Assembly: GCA_946886075.1 (NCBI GenBank) | Contig: CAMPHR010000015.1 | Span: forward strand, 1 to 64,000 | Reading direction: 5' to 3' | Origin: an uncultured Novosphingobium sp. | GTDB lineage: Bacteria > Pseudomonadota > Alphaproteobacteria > Sphingomonadales > Sphingomonadaceae | Length of the DNA stretch: 64,000 nucleotides | Part shown: positions 1-9,292 of the stretch, piece by piece | How positions within the stretch are numbered: the stretch's first letter is position 1 | How the letters are laid out: each line of letters begins with the position of its first letter | Translations under genes and position numbers: made by a program | Notes under the pieces: generated by a model | The model's input: the letters and a program-made list of their open reading frames with translations, nothing else | The model's database searches: none | What the model was told of the DNA's origin: nothing

Positions 1-1
1 C

Positions 2-535
2 TTAGCGCTTCGAGAACTGGAAGCTGCGGCGAGCCTTGGCCTTGCCGTACTTCTTACGTTCAACGGTACGGCTGTCGCGGGTCAGGAAGCCTTCGGCCTT
101 GACCGCGCTACGCAGCGCCGGCTCATACTTCGACAGAGCCTGGGCGATGCCGTGCTTTACAGCGCCGGCCTGACCCGACAGACCACCGCCCTTGACGGTG
201 GCGATCACGTCGTACTGACCTTCACGCTCAGTGACGCCGAAGGGCTGGTTGATGACCAGACGCAGGGTGGGACGAGCGAAATAGACTTCCTGATCGCGGC
301 CGTTGACCGTGATCTTGCCGGTGCCGGGCTTGACCCAAACGCGAGCAACGGCGTCCTTGCGGCGGCCGGTCGCATAGGCACGGCCGAGGCTGTCGATTTC
401 CTGGGCCCGGAGCGGAGCCGAGGGCTGAACAGGAGCGATCGGCGCGTCGGCAGCAACGGTTTCACCAGCGGCGGGCGCCGGAGCGTTAGCGGTCAGCGAC
501 GCGAGGTCGGACAGGGACTGGCGGTTATCGGACAT
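2..535 (-). CDS. rpsI: 30S ribosomal protein S9
   Basis: Component of the small ribosomal subunit head whose C-terminal tail reaches the P-site tRNA. The protein is 177 residues. An Ala/Pro-rich N-terminal extension of about 45 residues precedes the S9 core, which begins near [18 protein letters not shown]. It ends in the basic tail [13 protein letters not shown] that is diagnostic of S9. It follows rplM with a one-base stop/start overlap (TAATG), the usual L13-S9 pair. The stop codon lies at the very edge of the window, so the gene is complete. The N-terminal extension is longer than in E. coli but common in alphaproteobacteria. Confidence 0.97.
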   Translation of the reverse strand: MSDNRQSLSDLASLTANAPAPAAGETVAADAPIAPVQPSAPLRAQEIDSLGRAYATGRRKDAVARVWVKPGTGKITVNGRDQEVYFARPTLRLVINQPFGVTEREGQYDVIATVKGGGLSGQAGAVKHGIAQALSKYEPALRSAVKAEGFLTRDSRTVERKKYGKAKARRSFQFSKR

Positions 536-1014
536 TATGCACCCACCTTGTTCTTGCGGTTGCGCGATGCGAAATCGAGCACTTCGGGGTTCTGCGCTTC
601 GTGCGGATGTTCAGCACCGGCGAAGATGCGCAGGTTGCGCATCTGCTGACGGCCGAGCGGACCGCGGGGGATCATGCGCTCAACGGCCTTTTCCAAGACG
701 CGCTCGGGGAAACGGCCTTCCAGGATCTTGGCGGGCGTGGTTTCCTTGATGCCGCCGGCATAGCCGGTGTGCTTGTAGTACACCTTGTCGGTCAGCTTGC
801 GGCCGGTGAACTTCACCTTGCCAGCGTTGATGATGATGACATTGTCACCGCAATCGACGTGGGGCGTGAAGCTGGTCTTGTGCTTGCCGCGAAGGATGTT
901 CGCGACGGTCGAGGCGAGGCGGCCGACGACGAGACCTTCCGCGTCGATCAGGATCCACTTCTTTTCGACCGTTGCCGGGGTTGCCGGCTTGGTGGTCTTC
1001 ATCAGCGCCTTCAT
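535..1014 (-). CDS. rplM: 50S ribosomal protein L13
   Basis: Early-assembly protein of the large ribosomal subunit. The 159-residue protein carries the L13 core: [17 protein letters not shown], the central [13 protein letters not shown] segment, and [20 protein letters not shown] near residues 112-131. It is the first gene of the rplM-rpsI operon. The start at 1014 gives the expected N-terminus; an internal Met five residues in is possible. A plausible sigma70-type promoter lies about 65 bases upstream (see 1077-1105). Confidence 0.97.
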   Translation of the reverse strand: MKALMKTTKPATPATVEKKWILIDAEGLVVGRLASTVANILRGKHKTSFTPHVDCGDNVIIINAGKVKFTGRKLTDKVYYKHTGYAGGIKETTPAKILEGRFPERVLEKAVERMIPRGPLGRQQMRNLRIFAGAEHPHEAQNPEVLDFASRNRKNKVGA

Positions 1015-1076
1015 GGTGCCAATCTCCAGAATGAAATAGTGAACCGAAAGCGTTTTGGGCCTTCGGAAGATGGGGG

Positions 1077-1105
1077 CTAATGACGTTGAGGGCTTAAGAA
1101 GTCAA
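1077..1105 (-). promoter_or_regulatory. Candidate sigma70 promoter of rplM-rpsI
   Basis: On the minus strand TTGACT (1100-1105) and CATTAG (1077-1082) are separated by exactly 17 bases, 63 bases before the rplM start. The -35 is good and the -10 moderate. It is the only such pair in the gap between cutA and rplM. Assigned by eye. Confidence 0.45.
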
Positions 1106-1122
1106 GAGATTCGGCGGGTTTC

Positions 1123-1148
1123 GTGACGGGTAAAATGATACCCGTCAC
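1123..1148 (-). terminator. Hairpin at the 3' end of cutA
   Basis: A perfect 10-bp stem GTGACGGGTA/TACCCGTCAC with a 6-base loop overlaps the cutA stop codon. No T-run follows on the minus strand, so this may be an mRNA-end or processing structure rather than a classical intrinsic terminator. Confidence 0.45.
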
Positions 1149-1465
1149 TTCGCGATCTGCTCTGCGACCCATTTTGCGTAGGTAAAGTCGGCGGATTCGA
1201 CCGGTAATGCAAGGATAGCGGGCACTTCATAGTCATGAAGCTCTGCAATACGCGCCATCAGTGCGTCGCGGCGCGAGGGCGTGGTCTTGAAAAGGACGGG
1301 CACCTCGGCAGTGCTTTCCATCACCCCGTTCCATTCGTAGAGGGAGGTCGCGGCCCCCAGCATGTTGGCGCAGGCGGCGAGCCTTTCTGCGATCAGCTGG
1401 CGCGCGACGCGATCGGCCGCCTCCGCAGAACCGAAGAGCGTGTAGACAAGCGCGACCCCGCTCAT
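1145..1465 (-). CDS. cutA: CutA1 divalent-cation tolerance protein
   Basis: Small trimeric PII-like-fold protein linked to divalent metal tolerance; its biochemical role is unsettled. The 106-residue protein shows the family pattern: N-terminal strand VALVYTLFGSAEAADRVARQLI, then ERLAACANML, LYEWNG, and near the end HDYEVPAILALPV. The ATG at 1465 overlaps the upstream ctaA stop (ATGA), implying translational coupling. The reading frame stays open further upstream, but those residues do not resemble CutA, so this start is preferred. Confidence 0.93.
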   Translation of the reverse strand: MSGVALVYTLFGSAEAADRVARQLIAERLAACANMLGAATSLYEWNGVMESTAEVPVLFKTTPSRRDALMARIAELHDYEVPAILALPVESADFTYAKWVAEQIAK

Positions 1466-2505
1466 GCGCGGCGCTCCCCAATGGCGTGGGCGCCCCAAGC
1501 AGCGGAAGCGACGACAAGCGCGCCGACCGCCTGATGCAGCACCGCGAGCGGCAAGGCGATGCCGCTGACGACGGTGGCGATGCCAAGCGCGATCTGCGTG
1601 CCGACAGCAGCGTTGACCGCGATCGAAGGCCCGCGCCGCCCTGCCCGCTTTGCCTTGCGCGCGAGCAGGATCAGCAGGACGGCCGCACCCCAGGCCCACC
1701 AGCGGTGGATGAAGTGGACGAGATAGGGGTCGCTGGACAGAGTAGCCCAGAGCGATCCGAGCCAGGAAATCCCCTCCGGCACGAAATGGTCGTTCATGAG
1801 CGGCCAAGTATTTGAGACATAACCAGCATCCAGCCCGGCGGTGAAAGCACCGAACATCAACTGGACCAGCAGCGCCAGCAGCACGACCAGCGCGAACGGC
1901 CTCAACGCGGCTGGACGAGCGGCGGGGTTCCGCGCCAGCGCAAGCAGATCAAGCGCGGTCCAGACAAGGCCGCCGATGATGAACAGCGCGGTCAGAAGAT
2001 GGACGGCGAGCCGATAATGGCTGACATCGGTGCGCACCGACAGGCCCGAAGTCACCATCCACCAGCCGATCGCTCCCTGAAGCCCGCCAAGGGCCAGCAG
2101 GGCGACCAGCCGCCACCCGTAACCGGACGGGATCGCCCGGCGCCAGGCAAACCACAGCAGCGGGAGGGCGAAGGCCAGGCCGATCAACCGCCCGAGCAGC
2201 CGGTGCACCCATTCCCAGAAGAAGATGAACTGGAAATCGGAGAGGGTCATGCCCTTCCGCAGCTGCTGATATTCGGGGATTTGCTGGTAGAGGCGAAAAG
2301 CATCCTCCCACTGCGCATGGGTGAGTGGCGGGATCGCGCCGGTAATCGGCTTCCATTCGGTGATCGACAGGCCTGATTCGGTAAGACGCGTGATGCCGCC
2401 AACCACCACCATGCAGAAAACCAGTGCCGCGACGCCAAGCAGCCAACGCGCGATGGAGAGCGGACGGGATGCAGCCATAGCCGGGCCAAGGGCAAGATCG
2501 GTCAT
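1462..2505 (-). CDS. ctaA: Heme A synthase (COX15/CtaA family)
   Basis: Membrane enzyme that oxidises the C8 methyl of heme O to make heme A for aa3-type cytochrome oxidases. The 347-residue protein has about eight hydrophobic spans. Family signatures include GGITRLTESGLSITEWKPITG after the first span, FIFFWEWVHRLLGR, the YRLAVHLL histidine, and HFIHRWWAW with LHQAVGAL in the second half. It is type 2 COX15, as is usual in alphaproteobacteria. The ATG at 2505 was chosen because upstream sequence lacks hydrophobic or family-like residues; a second Met nine residues in is possible. It is transcribed with cutA. Confidence 0.93.
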   Translation of the reverse strand: MTDLALGPAMAASRPLSIARWLLGVAALVFCMVVVGGITRLTESGLSITEWKPITGAIPPLTHAQWEDAFRLYQQIPEYQQLRKGMTLSDFQFIFFWEWVHRLLGRLIGLAFALPLLWFAWRRAIPSGYGWRLVALLALGGLQGAIGWWMVTSGLSVRTDVSHYRLAVHLLTALFIIGGLVWTALDLLALARNPAARPAALRPFALVVLLALLVQLMFGAFTAGLDAGYVSNTWPLMNDHFVPEGISWLGSLWATLSSDPYLVHFIHRWWAWGAAVLLILLARKAKRAGRRGPSIAVNAAVGTQIALGIATVVSGIALPLAVLHQAVGALVVASAAWGAHAIGERRA

Positions 2506-2646
2506 GGCGGCGATCCATGCGCCGATGCCCTGATTGTTGCAAGAGGGCGAAGATTGGACAAAAGGTCGCAACGCCCCGTAACGATCGGATACAAATTCCC
2601 GGCCGGGCGTATCCCCGTCTATGCACTTCTTAACAGAGGATAATCG

Positions 2647-4686
2647 ATGAGCGCCGCGGCGAATGGCATCGCCGGGATGATCGCTGCCCAAGGTCCCGTG
2701 GGGGATCTGACGGCGCGCATTGGCGATTGGTCGCCGCTGGGGCCGGTCGAACGATGGTCGCCCGCATTGGTATCGACGGTGCGGCTGATGCTGTCGTCCA
2801 AGGCGGAGATCGTGCTGTTCTGGGGACCCGATCTATGCGCGCTCTATAATGAGGCCTATGCCCCGACGATCGGCGACAAGCATCCCGACGCGCTGGGCCG
2901 CCCCGCGCGCCATTATTGGGCCGAATTGTGGGACGATCTGGAACCGCTGCTGCTGTCCGTGCTGCAGCGTGGCGAGACGGTCCACGCCAAGGATCGGCCC
3001 TTTTATATCGAGCGCGACAGCGGCCAGGGCGAGGAAGTCTATTTCGACATCAGCTATTCGCCTGTATTCGAAGCGGACGGATCAATCGGCGGCGCGCTGT
3101 GCATCGTCAATGAGACGACCAAGCGCGTCAGAGCCGAGCGGGAGATGCTGGCGGACCGCAACAGGCTGTGGACCCTGGCGCGGGACCCCTTCCTGATCGC
3201 CGACATGGACGGAACATGGCTGTCGGCCAGCCCCGCATGGACGGACATATTGGGGTGGAGCCAGGACGAACTGATTGGCCGCACATCCGAATGGATGGAG
3301 CATCCCGACGATGTGGCGCGCGTCAGGAAGGAAGTGGATGCACTTGCAGAAGGCGTCCCGACGCTAAGGTTCGAAAACCGGTTCAGGACCAAGCAGGGCG
3401 ACTATCGCACCTTCAGCTGGACAGCGGTGCCGGACAAGGGCCTGATCTATTGCGTGGCGCGGGACGTCACCGAACAGCGCGCCCACGCCCGCGCTCTCGC
3501 CGAGACGGAAGCCGCGCTGCGCCAGGCCCAGAAGATGGAGACGCTGGGCCAGCTGACCGGGGGCGTGGCCCATGACTTCAACAATCTGTTGCAGGTCGTC
3601 ACGGGCAATCTGGAACTGCTCCAGCGCGGCCTCAATGACAACGAGCGGATGCGGCGCGCGGCGGACAATGCGATGGCTGGTGCGGAGCGCGCGGCCATGC
3701 TGACGCAGCGGCTGCTCGCCTTTTCCCGCCGTCAGCCCTTGGCGCCTGAGCGGGTGGACCCCAACCGGCTGGTAAGCCGCATGTCGGAACTGCTCAACCG
3801 CACGCTGGGGGCGAGCATCGATGTGGAGACGATCCAGGCCGCGCGCGCCTGGCCGATCGAGGTCGATCTCAACCAGATGGAAAATGCCTTGCTGAACCTT
3901 GCCGTCAACGCGCGCGACGCGATGCCGGATGGCGGCAAGCTGACCATAGAGGTCGCCAACACGCATATCGATGATCATTATGCAGCGCAGGAAGAAGATG
4001 TGCGACCCGGGCAATATGTGATGATCTGCCTGTCCGACACGGGTGAAGGCATGGATGCCGACACGCTGAGCCACGCGATCGAGCCATTTTTCACCACCAA
4101 GGAAGTGGGGCGCGGCACCGGGTTGGGGCTGTCAATGGTCTATGGCTTCATCAAGCAGTCGGGCGGCCATATCCGGGTCTATTCGGAGGCTGGCGAAGGC
4201 ACGAGCGTCAAGCTGTACCTGCCGCGCTCTCATGGCATCGTCCCGGCCAACGACCAATTGGGGGTGACGCAGCGTCCCGCCGTCACTGGCGGCGGCGGTG
4301 AGACGGTCCTGGTGTGCGAGGACGACGATAAGGTGCGCGCCTATGCGGTCGAAGTGCTGGGCGAGCTTGGCTATCATGTGATCGAGGCGGCGAACGGCGC
4401 GGCGGCTTTGGAGGCGCTGGAGCAAGCGGGGAGACATGTCGACCTGCTGTTCACCGACGTGGTGCTGCCGGGTGGAATGACCGGCGCGGACGTGGCGAGA
4501 GAGGCAGCGGCACGCAGGCCGGAGATCAAGATCCTGTTTGCGACCGGCTATGCGCGGAACGCGATTTTCCACCATGGGCGGCTGGACCCGGGGGTGGAAT
4601 TGCTGACCAAGCCTTTCAGCTATGCCGATCTGGCGGCGAAGGTGCGGGAGGTGTTGGACCGGCGGGCGGAGCAGCGGGTGGGGTAG
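2647..4686 (+). CDS. Hybrid sensor histidine kinase, PAS-HisKA-HATPase-REC
   Basis: Cytoplasmic hybrid two-component kinase of 679 residues with no membrane span. Residues ~25-160 form a degenerate PAS-like sensor and ~172-275 a clear PAS (FLIADMDGTWLSASPAWTDILGW). HisKA carries the phosphoacceptor His309 in GQLTGGVAHDFNNLL. The ATPase domain has N421 (NLAVNARDAMPDGG), DTGEGM (464-469) and GTGLGL (490-495). A C-terminal receiver has Asp604 in LLFTDVVLPG. The start follows AGAGGA by a good spacing. No separate response regulator is adjacent. It is clearly paralogous to the kinase at 10234-12930, sharing the HisKA-ATPase-REC core. The input signal cannot be read from the sequence. Confidence 0.92.
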   Translation: MSAAANGIAGMIAAQGPVGDLTARIGDWSPLGPVERWSPALVSTVRLMLSSKAEIVLFWGPDLCALYNEAYAPTIGDKHPDALGRPARHYWAELWDDLEPLLLSVLQRGETVHAKDRPFYIERDSGQGEEVYFDISYSPVFEADGSIGGALCIVNETTKRVRAEREMLADRNRLWTLARDPFLIADMDGTWLSASPAWTDILGWSQDELIGRTSEWMEHPDDVARVRKEVDALAEGVPTLRFENRFRTKQGDYRTFSWTAVPDKGLIYCVARDVTEQRAHARALAETEAALRQAQKMETLGQLTGGVAHDFNNLLQVVTGNLELLQRGLNDNERMRRAADNAMAGAERAAMLTQRLLAFSRRQPLAPERVDPNRLVSRMSELLNRTLGASIDVETIQAARAWPIEVDLNQMENALLNLAVNARDAMPDGGKLTIEVANTHIDDHYAAQEEDVRPGQYVMICLSDTGEGMDADTLSHAIEPFFTTKEVGRGTGLGLSMVYGFIKQSGGHIRVYSEAGEGTSVKLYLPRSHGIVPANDQLGVTQRPAVTGGGGETVLVCEDDDKVRAYAVEVLGELGYHVIEAANGAAALEALEQAGRHVDLLFTDVVLPGGMTGADVAREAAARRPEIKILFATGYARNAIFHHGRLDPGVELLTKPFSYADLAAKVREVLDRRAEQRVG

Positions 4687-4801
4687 TGGTTGAGGCTTGA
4701 GCTTCGCTCCGCTCAGCTTCGGGCTTCGACTCCGCTCAGCCTGAACGGGGGTGGGGAATCCGATCCCCTCACGGCCTCGCCTCGATTCAATCACTCTGAA
4801 T

Positions 4802-4881
4802 CCGTTCGGGCTGAGCTTGTCGAAGCCCTATCCTTCCTCGCAGAAAGAAGTAGAATCCTTCGACAGGCTCAGGGCGAACGG
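4802..4881. repeat. Type A inverted repeat, copy 1
   Basis: An 80-base element with arms CCGTTCGGGCTGAGCTTGTC and the near-complementary CCTTCGACAGGCTCAGGGCG...AACGG, flanking a ~25-base A/T-richer centre. It lies between the convergent histidine kinase and dgoA genes. A degenerate partial arm (CTTCGACTCCGCTCAGCCTG) lies just upstream near 4724-4743. Other copies: 30490, 34533, 40729, 61271. Confidence 0.9.
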
Positions 4882-4898
4882 AGATAGGGGTAGCCTAC

Positions 4899-5528
4899 CT
4901 AACCGATCGCGCGCCATGCGGCGACCAGCGCCCTCGCGCGTTCCTTCACCGTCGCGGCATTGTCACCGGGACGGTATAGCGCGCCGCCGACGCCTATCCC
5001 CTCGCAGCCTGCGGCGAGCCATTGGGCGATCGTGTCCGCGCCCGTGCCGCCCACGGCCCAGAGGCCGACATGGCGCGGCAGCACTTCCTTGATGGCCTTG
5101 ATATAAGCGGGGCCGAGATTGGCGGCAGGAAACAGTTTCAGGCGGCGAGCGCCCGCGCGGACGGCGGCGAAGCCTTCGCTCGGCGTCATGAAGCCGGGCA
5201 GCATGTCGAAGCCATATTGCGCGCCCCGCGCGATGACGGCCGGGTCGGTATTGGGCGTGACCATGATGCGTCCGCCCGTGCGGCGCAGGTCGTCCACCGC
5301 TTCGACCGTCAACACGGTGCCGCCGCCGATCAGCGCGGTCGCGCCGAAGGCCTGTTGAAGCGCGGTGATGCTTTTGAAAGGGTCGGGCGAGTTCAGCGGC
5401 ACTTCGATGATGCGGATGCCCGCGTCGATAAGCGCCGCGCCGATCTCGACAGCTTCTTCAGGGCGAACGCCGCGGAGGATGGCCGTGATTGGGGGGGCTC
5501 CGGCGGCGAGAAGGGAATCGAGGGTCAT
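4899..5528 (-). CDS. dgoA: 2-dehydro-3-deoxy-6-phosphogalactonate aldolase
   Basis: Class I aldolase of the KDPG/KDPGal family, cleaving 2-keto-3-deoxy-6-phosphogalactonate to pyruvate and glyceraldehyde 3-phosphate. The 209-residue TIM barrel shows [10 protein letters not shown], the catalytic Glu region [11 protein letters not shown], the phosphate/substrate loop LIGGGTVLT, the Schiff-base lysine in [12 protein letters not shown], and [19 protein letters not shown] and the PLNSP loop fit the galactonate rather than gluconate branch, and the neighbouring DgoK supports this. Its ATG overlaps the dgoK stop (ATGA), so the two are translationally coupled. Confidence 0.92.
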   Translation of the reverse strand: MTLDSLLAAGAPPITAILRGVRPEEAVEIGAALIDAGIRIIEVPLNSPDPFKSITALQQAFGATALIGGGTVLTVEAVDDLRRTGGRIMVTPNTDPAVIARGAQYGFDMLPGFMTPSEGFAAVRAGARRLKLFPAANLGPAYIKAIKEVLPRHVGLWAVGGTGADTIAQWLAAGCEGIGVGGALYRPGDNAATVKERARALVAAWRAIG

Positions 5529-6427
5529 GCGGCATTCTCCGGAAGGGTGAGGCCAGCGAGGACGCAATCGTCGCCGCTCAAGGATCGGGAAGTGAGGCCC
5601 TGCGCGTCGAGCGCCTCTGCATAGCGGGCGCAAAGGCGCTGGTCGCCAATGAGGGTGATGCCGCTTACGTCACCAAGCAGCGCGCGTACCTCAGCGATTT
5701 CGCTGCCGATGAGGAGGCCGGAGAGGTAGCCAGCAGCCCAGTCGGGCGATCGTCCGGCGCGCAGGCGCATGGCGCGAGCGGCGAAGAGGCTGGTGAGCAG
5801 GCGGCCCTCCCCTGCCCGGCTCAGGCCTTCGGCGAAACCTTTGGCTTCTTCGGAAGCTTCGGCGGGGGCGGCTTTCGGGCCGAGGGTGGAGTGATCGCGC
5901 AGCAGGGCGAAGAGTTCGCCGGTGGGCACGGTGCGGAAGCTGACGATGCGGCCATCCTCCACCAGCGACCATTTATTATGGGTGCCGGGAAGGACGATGA
6001 GGTGGCGGCCCTGCGCCAAGTCGGGATTCCGATGCATCGCGCCGAAGATTTGGGTTTCCTCGCCGCGCATGACGTCGGGCACGCCATCCTTGTCCGTGCA
6101 GGCGAGGCCCGCGAGGATCGACAGGGGCGCGCCCTGCCAGTCGAAGCGGACGGCGGCGGTGCGCCACTCCTGCGCGGTGGCGGGGCAGTCGGCATAGGGC
6201 GCTTCCACCCAGCCATCGCGCGCGCCCGCCATGCCGCACAGGCGGATGCTGCCGGGCGTGCCGTCTTCGAGCCAAGGGGCGATGGTCTGCGCGAAGGCTT
6301 GGGCGGCGTTTGCGCCTGCTTCGGCGATGCCGGGGCCTTCGCGGCGGGCGGTGACCTGCCCCTGTTCCATGCGGAAGAGGCGCAGGCGGCTGGTGCCCCA
6401 GTCGCCAACGACATCATAGCTGCTCAT
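5525..6427 (-). CDS. dgoK: 2-dehydro-3-deoxygalactonokinase
   Basis: Kinase that phosphorylates 2-keto-3-deoxygalactonate at O6, feeding DgoA. The 300-residue protein starts with the actin-fold phosphate-binding [12 protein letters not shown] and has a second glycine motif in [16 protein letters not shown]. Both are characteristic of the DgoK family. Start chosen at ATG 6427; a TTG six bases upstream lacks support. It is first in a leftward dgoK-dgoA operon and divergent from the dehydratase gene. The shared 99-base promoter region carries the motif at 6456-6471. Confidence 0.92.
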   Translation of the reverse strand: MSSYDVVGDWGTSRLRLFRMEQGQVTARREGPGIAEAGANAAQAFAQTIAPWLEDGTPGSIRLCGMAGARDGWVEAPYADCPATAQEWRTAAVRFDWQGAPLSILAGLACTDKDGVPDVMRGEETQIFGAMHRNPDLAQGRHLIVLPGTHNKWSLVEDGRIVSFRTVPTGELFALLRDHSTLGPKAAPAEASEEAKGFAEGLSRAGEGRLLTSLFAARAMRLRAGRSPDWAAGYLSGLLIGSEIAEVRALLGDVSGITLIGDQRLCARYAEALDAQGLTSRSLSGDDCVLAGLTLPENAA

Positions 6428-6455
6428 GCCCAAGTCATTCCGTTCTTGTCTGCTT

Positions 6456-6471
6456 ATTTGTATGAGTATAT
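6456..6471. promoter_or_regulatory. Candidate operator shared with the galM/permease promoter
   Basis: On the minus strand this reads ATATACTCATACAAAT. It matches 14 of 16 bases of ATATACTCGGACAAAT at 17077-17092, in the other divergent promoter region of the same pathway. The core also fits a degenerate palindrome TRTAY-NN-RTAYA, a form seen for dimeric GntR-type regulators. It lies between dgoK and the dehydratase gene. The regulator could be the GntR at 9293-10051 or the LacI at 14027-15016; this is inference. Confidence 0.55.
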
Positions 6472-6526
6472 GGATCAGCCGATAGCGTCAATGCGCCGCG
6501 CACTTCAAAGCTTTCTAGGATCTTTC

Positions 6527-8329
6527 ATGGCCGCTTCGTCTCAGCCCGACCGGAAATTGCGCAGCCGCGCCTGGTTCGACAATCCGGACAATATCGACAT
6601 GACCGCGCTCTATGTGGAGCGTTATCTGAATTTCGGGCTGAGTTTGGAGGAACTGCGCAGCGGCAAGCCGATCATCGGTATCGCGCAGACCGGCAGCGAC
6701 CTGTCGCCCTGTAACCGGCATCATCTGGTGCTGGCCGAGCGCATCCGCGAGGGGATACGCGAGATGGGCGGGATTGCGCTGGAGTTTCCGGTCCATCCGA
6801 TCCAGGAGACGGGCAAGCGGCCGACGGCGGGGCTGGACCGGAACCTGGCCTATCTGGGGCTGGTCGAGGCTTTGTACGGCTATCCGATCGATGGCGTGGT
6901 GCTGACTACGGGGTGCGACAAGACGACGCCTGCGCTGCTGATGGCGGCGGCGACGGTGAACATTCCCGCGATCGCGCTGTCGGTCGGGCCGATGCTGAAC
7001 GGCTGGTACAAGGGGCAGCGGACGGGATCGGGCACGATCGTCTGGCATGCGCGGCAGTTGCTGGCGGCGGGGAAGATCGATGATGAGGGCTTCATCAAGC
7101 TGGTGGCTTCGTCGGCGCCCTCGACGGGCTATTGCAACACGATGGGCACGGCTACGACGATGAACTCGCTGGCCGAGGCGCTGGGGATGATGTTGCCGGG
7201 GTCGGCGGCGATCCCCGCGCCCTATCGCGACCGGCAGGAGGCTGCGTGGCGCACCGGCAAGCGGATCGTGGAGATGGTGGCGGAGGATCTGAAGCCTTCC
7301 GACATATTGACGCTGGATGCTTTCCATAATGCGATTGTGGTGAACTCGGCGATCGGGGGATCGACCAATGCGCCGATCCATCTGGCGGCGATCGCCCGGC
7401 ATGTGGGTGTCGAATTGCCGCTGAAGGATTGGGAGACGGTGGGGCATGATGTGCCGCTGCTGGTGAACCTGCAACCGGCGGGCGAATATCTGGGCGAAGA
7501 TTATTACCGCGCGGGCGGCGTGCCTGCGGTGGTGGGGCAGCTGATCGCGCAGGGCCTGATCCGCGAGGGTGCGATGACGGCCAACGGGCGGACGATGGGC
7601 GAGAATTGCCGCGCTGTGGAAATCGAGGATGAGAATGTCATCCGCCCGTTTGCGCAGCCGCTGAAGGAGGAGGCTGGCTTCCTGGTCCTGTCGGGCAATT
7701 TGTTTGACGCGGCGATCATGAAGACGAGCGTCATCAGCGAGGAGTTCCGCCAGCGGTACCTCTCTAACCCTGCCGATCCCAATGCCTTCGAAGGCCCGGC
7801 GGTCGTGTTCGATGGACCGGAGGATTATCATGCGCGGATCGACGATCCGGCGGTCGGCATCACGCCTGATACGCTGATGTTCATGCGCGGCGCGGGGCCG
7901 ATCGGCTATCCGGGCGCGGCGGAGGTCGTGAACATGCGGCCGCCCGCTTACCTGATCACCGAAGGCGTGTCCGCCCTGCCCTGCATCGGCGACGGGCGGC
8001 AGTCGGGGACTTCGGGCAGTCCTTCGATCCTCAACGCTTCGCCGGAGGCGGCGGCGATGGGCGGGCTGGCGCTGCTGAAGACAGGCGACCGAGTGCGGAT
8101 GGACCTGGAAGCGCGGACGGTGAATGTGCTTATCCCCGACGAGGAGCTGGAAGCGCGGCGCGCGGCGCTGCGGGCCGAGGGGGGCTATGCCTATCCCGCT
8201 TCGCAGACGCCGTGGCAGGAAATCCAGCGCGGGCTGGTGGGGCAGCTCGACAAGGGCGCGATCCTGGAGGGCGCGGAAAAATTCCAACGGATCGCCCAGA
8301 CCCAGGGCCTGCCGCGCGATAATCACTAA
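6527..8329 (+). CDS. IlvD/Edd-family sugar-acid dehydratase
   Basis: Iron-sulfur dehydratase expected to convert an aldonic acid (galactonate or arabinonate) to the 2-keto-3-deoxy acid. The 600-residue length matches pentonate/hexonate dehydratases of this family. Signatures: [13 protein letters not shown], the cluster-binding [52 protein letters not shown], and the C-terminal [20 protein letters not shown] with its active-site serine. ATG 6527 gives the usual N-terminus; in-frame ATGs at 6470 and 6491 exist, but the added residues are not family-like. It heads an operon with the dehydrogenase and GntR genes. With DgoK and DgoA divergent, galactonate is the likeliest substrate; L-arabinonate or D-xylonate are alternatives. 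Confidence 0.88.
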   Translation: MAASSQPDRKLRSRAWFDNPDNIDMTALYVERYLNFGLSLEELRSGKPIIGIAQTGSDLSPCNRHHLVLAERIREGIREMGGIALEFPVHPIQETGKRPTAGLDRNLAYLGLVEALYGYPIDGVVLTTGCDKTTPALLMAAATVNIPAIALSVGPMLNGWYKGQRTGSGTIVWHARQLLAAGKIDDEGFIKLVASSAPSTGYCNTMGTATTMNSLAEALGMMLPGSAAIPAPYRDRQEAAWRTGKRIVEMVAEDLKPSDILTLDAFHNAIVVNSAIGGSTNAPIHLAAIARHVGVELPLKDWETVGHDVPLLVNLQPAGEYLGEDYYRAGGVPAVVGQLIAQGLIREGAMTANGRTMGENCRAVEIEDENVIRPFAQPLKEEAGFLVLSGNLFDAAIMKTSVISEEFRQRYLSNPADPNAFEGPAVVFDGPEDYHARIDDPAVGITPDTLMFMRGAGPIGYPGAAEVVNMRPPAYLITEGVSALPCIGDGRQSGTSGSPSILNASPEAAAMGGLALLKTGDRVRMDLEARTVNVLIPDEELEARRAALRAEGGYAYPASQTPWQEIQRGLVGQLDKGAILEGAEKFQRIAQTQGLPRDNH

Positions 8330-8346
8330 GAGATAAGGGAAGCGGC

Positions 8347-9276
8347 ATGAGCGGCATCATCAAGGCGGGTCTGGTCGGACTGGGCAAGATCGCCCGCGAC
8401 CAGCATCTGCCCGCCATCGACAAGACGGACGGCATCGAACTGGTCGCGGTCGCCAGCCGCAACGCGCAGGCGGACGGGGTGAACAATTACCCGACGCTCG
8501 ACGCAATGCTGGCGGGCGAGCCGGATCTGGACGCGGTGATCCTGTGCCAGCCGCCGCAGGTGCGGTATGAAGCCGCGCGCGCAGCGATCCTGGCGGGCAA
8601 GCATGTTTTCCTGGAAAAGCCGCCCGGCGCGACCGTGACGGAGGTCGAGGCGCTGATCACGCTGGCGCGCGCGCAGGGCGTGTCGCTCTACGCAAGCTGG
8701 CACAGCCGCCATGCAGCCGCCGTGGGTCAGGCAAAAGCACTGATAGCGGAGCGCAATGTAACAGGCGTGTCGATAGAATGGCGCGAAGATGTCCGGCACT
8801 GGCATCCCGGTCAGCCGTGGATTTGGGAAGCGGGCGGCTTTGGCGTGTTCGATCCCGGGATCAATGCGCTGTCGATCCTGACGGAGATCATGCCTGAACC
8901 GGTGACGATGCTGTCCGCCAGCCTGGAGGTGCCCGCCAACAAGCATGCGCCGATCGCGGCCAGCCTGAAGATGGCGAGCGCATCGGGAGCGCCGATCGAT
9001 GCCGCGTTCGATTGGCGGCAGACGGGCAAGCAGACATGGGACATCAGCGTCGAAACGCAGGAAGGCAAGCTGCTGCTGTCGGAAGGCGGGAACCGGCTGA
9101 CCGTGGACGGCGAGCTCATGGTGCAAGCGCCCGACGACGAATATCCGGACATGTACCGCCAGTTCGTCCAACTGGTGCAGGATGGGACGATCGACGCCGA
9201 CACAACGCCGCTGCGGCTGGTGGCTGACGCCTTCCTTTGCGGCGAGCATTGCCCTACGGCAGCTTTCGAGGATTAG
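8347..9276 (+). CDS. D-galactose/L-arabinose 1-dehydrogenase (Gfo/Idh/MocA family)
   Basis: NAD(P)-dependent oxidation of the free aldose to its lactone, the first step of the De Ley-Doudoroff route. The 309-residue length equals the known galactose and arabinose 1-dehydrogenases. The Rossmann motif is GLVGLGKIARDQHLPAI, followed by VILCQPPQVRYE and the conserved GKHVFLEKPPGAT. Further on, WHSR, EDVRHWHPGQPWIWEAGGFGVFDPGINALSI and RLVADAFLCG closely resemble the Azospirillum-type enzyme as I recall it. These enzymes usually accept both sugars. It follows the dehydratase after 17 bases. Confidence 0.88.
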   Translation: MSGIIKAGLVGLGKIARDQHLPAIDKTDGIELVAVASRNAQADGVNNYPTLDAMLAGEPDLDAVILCQPPQVRYEAARAAILAGKHVFLEKPPGATVTEVEALITLARAQGVSLYASWHSRHAAAVGQAKALIAERNVTGVSIEWREDVRHWHPGQPWIWEAGGFGVFDPGINALSILTEIMPEPVTMLSASLEVPANKHAPIAASLKMASASGAPIDAAFDWRQTGKQTWDISVETQEGKLLLSEGGNRLTVDGELMVQAPDDEYPDMYRQFVQLVQDGTIDADTTPLRLVADAFLCGEHCPTAAFED

Positions 9277-9292
9277 CACGGGGGAACAGAGC

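Noticed and set aside
5489..6526. Long open frame giving a 946-residue extension of the dehydratase
   Set aside because: The added 346 residues are the antisense of dgoK, which has clear family motifs; the dehydratase family starts near 6527.
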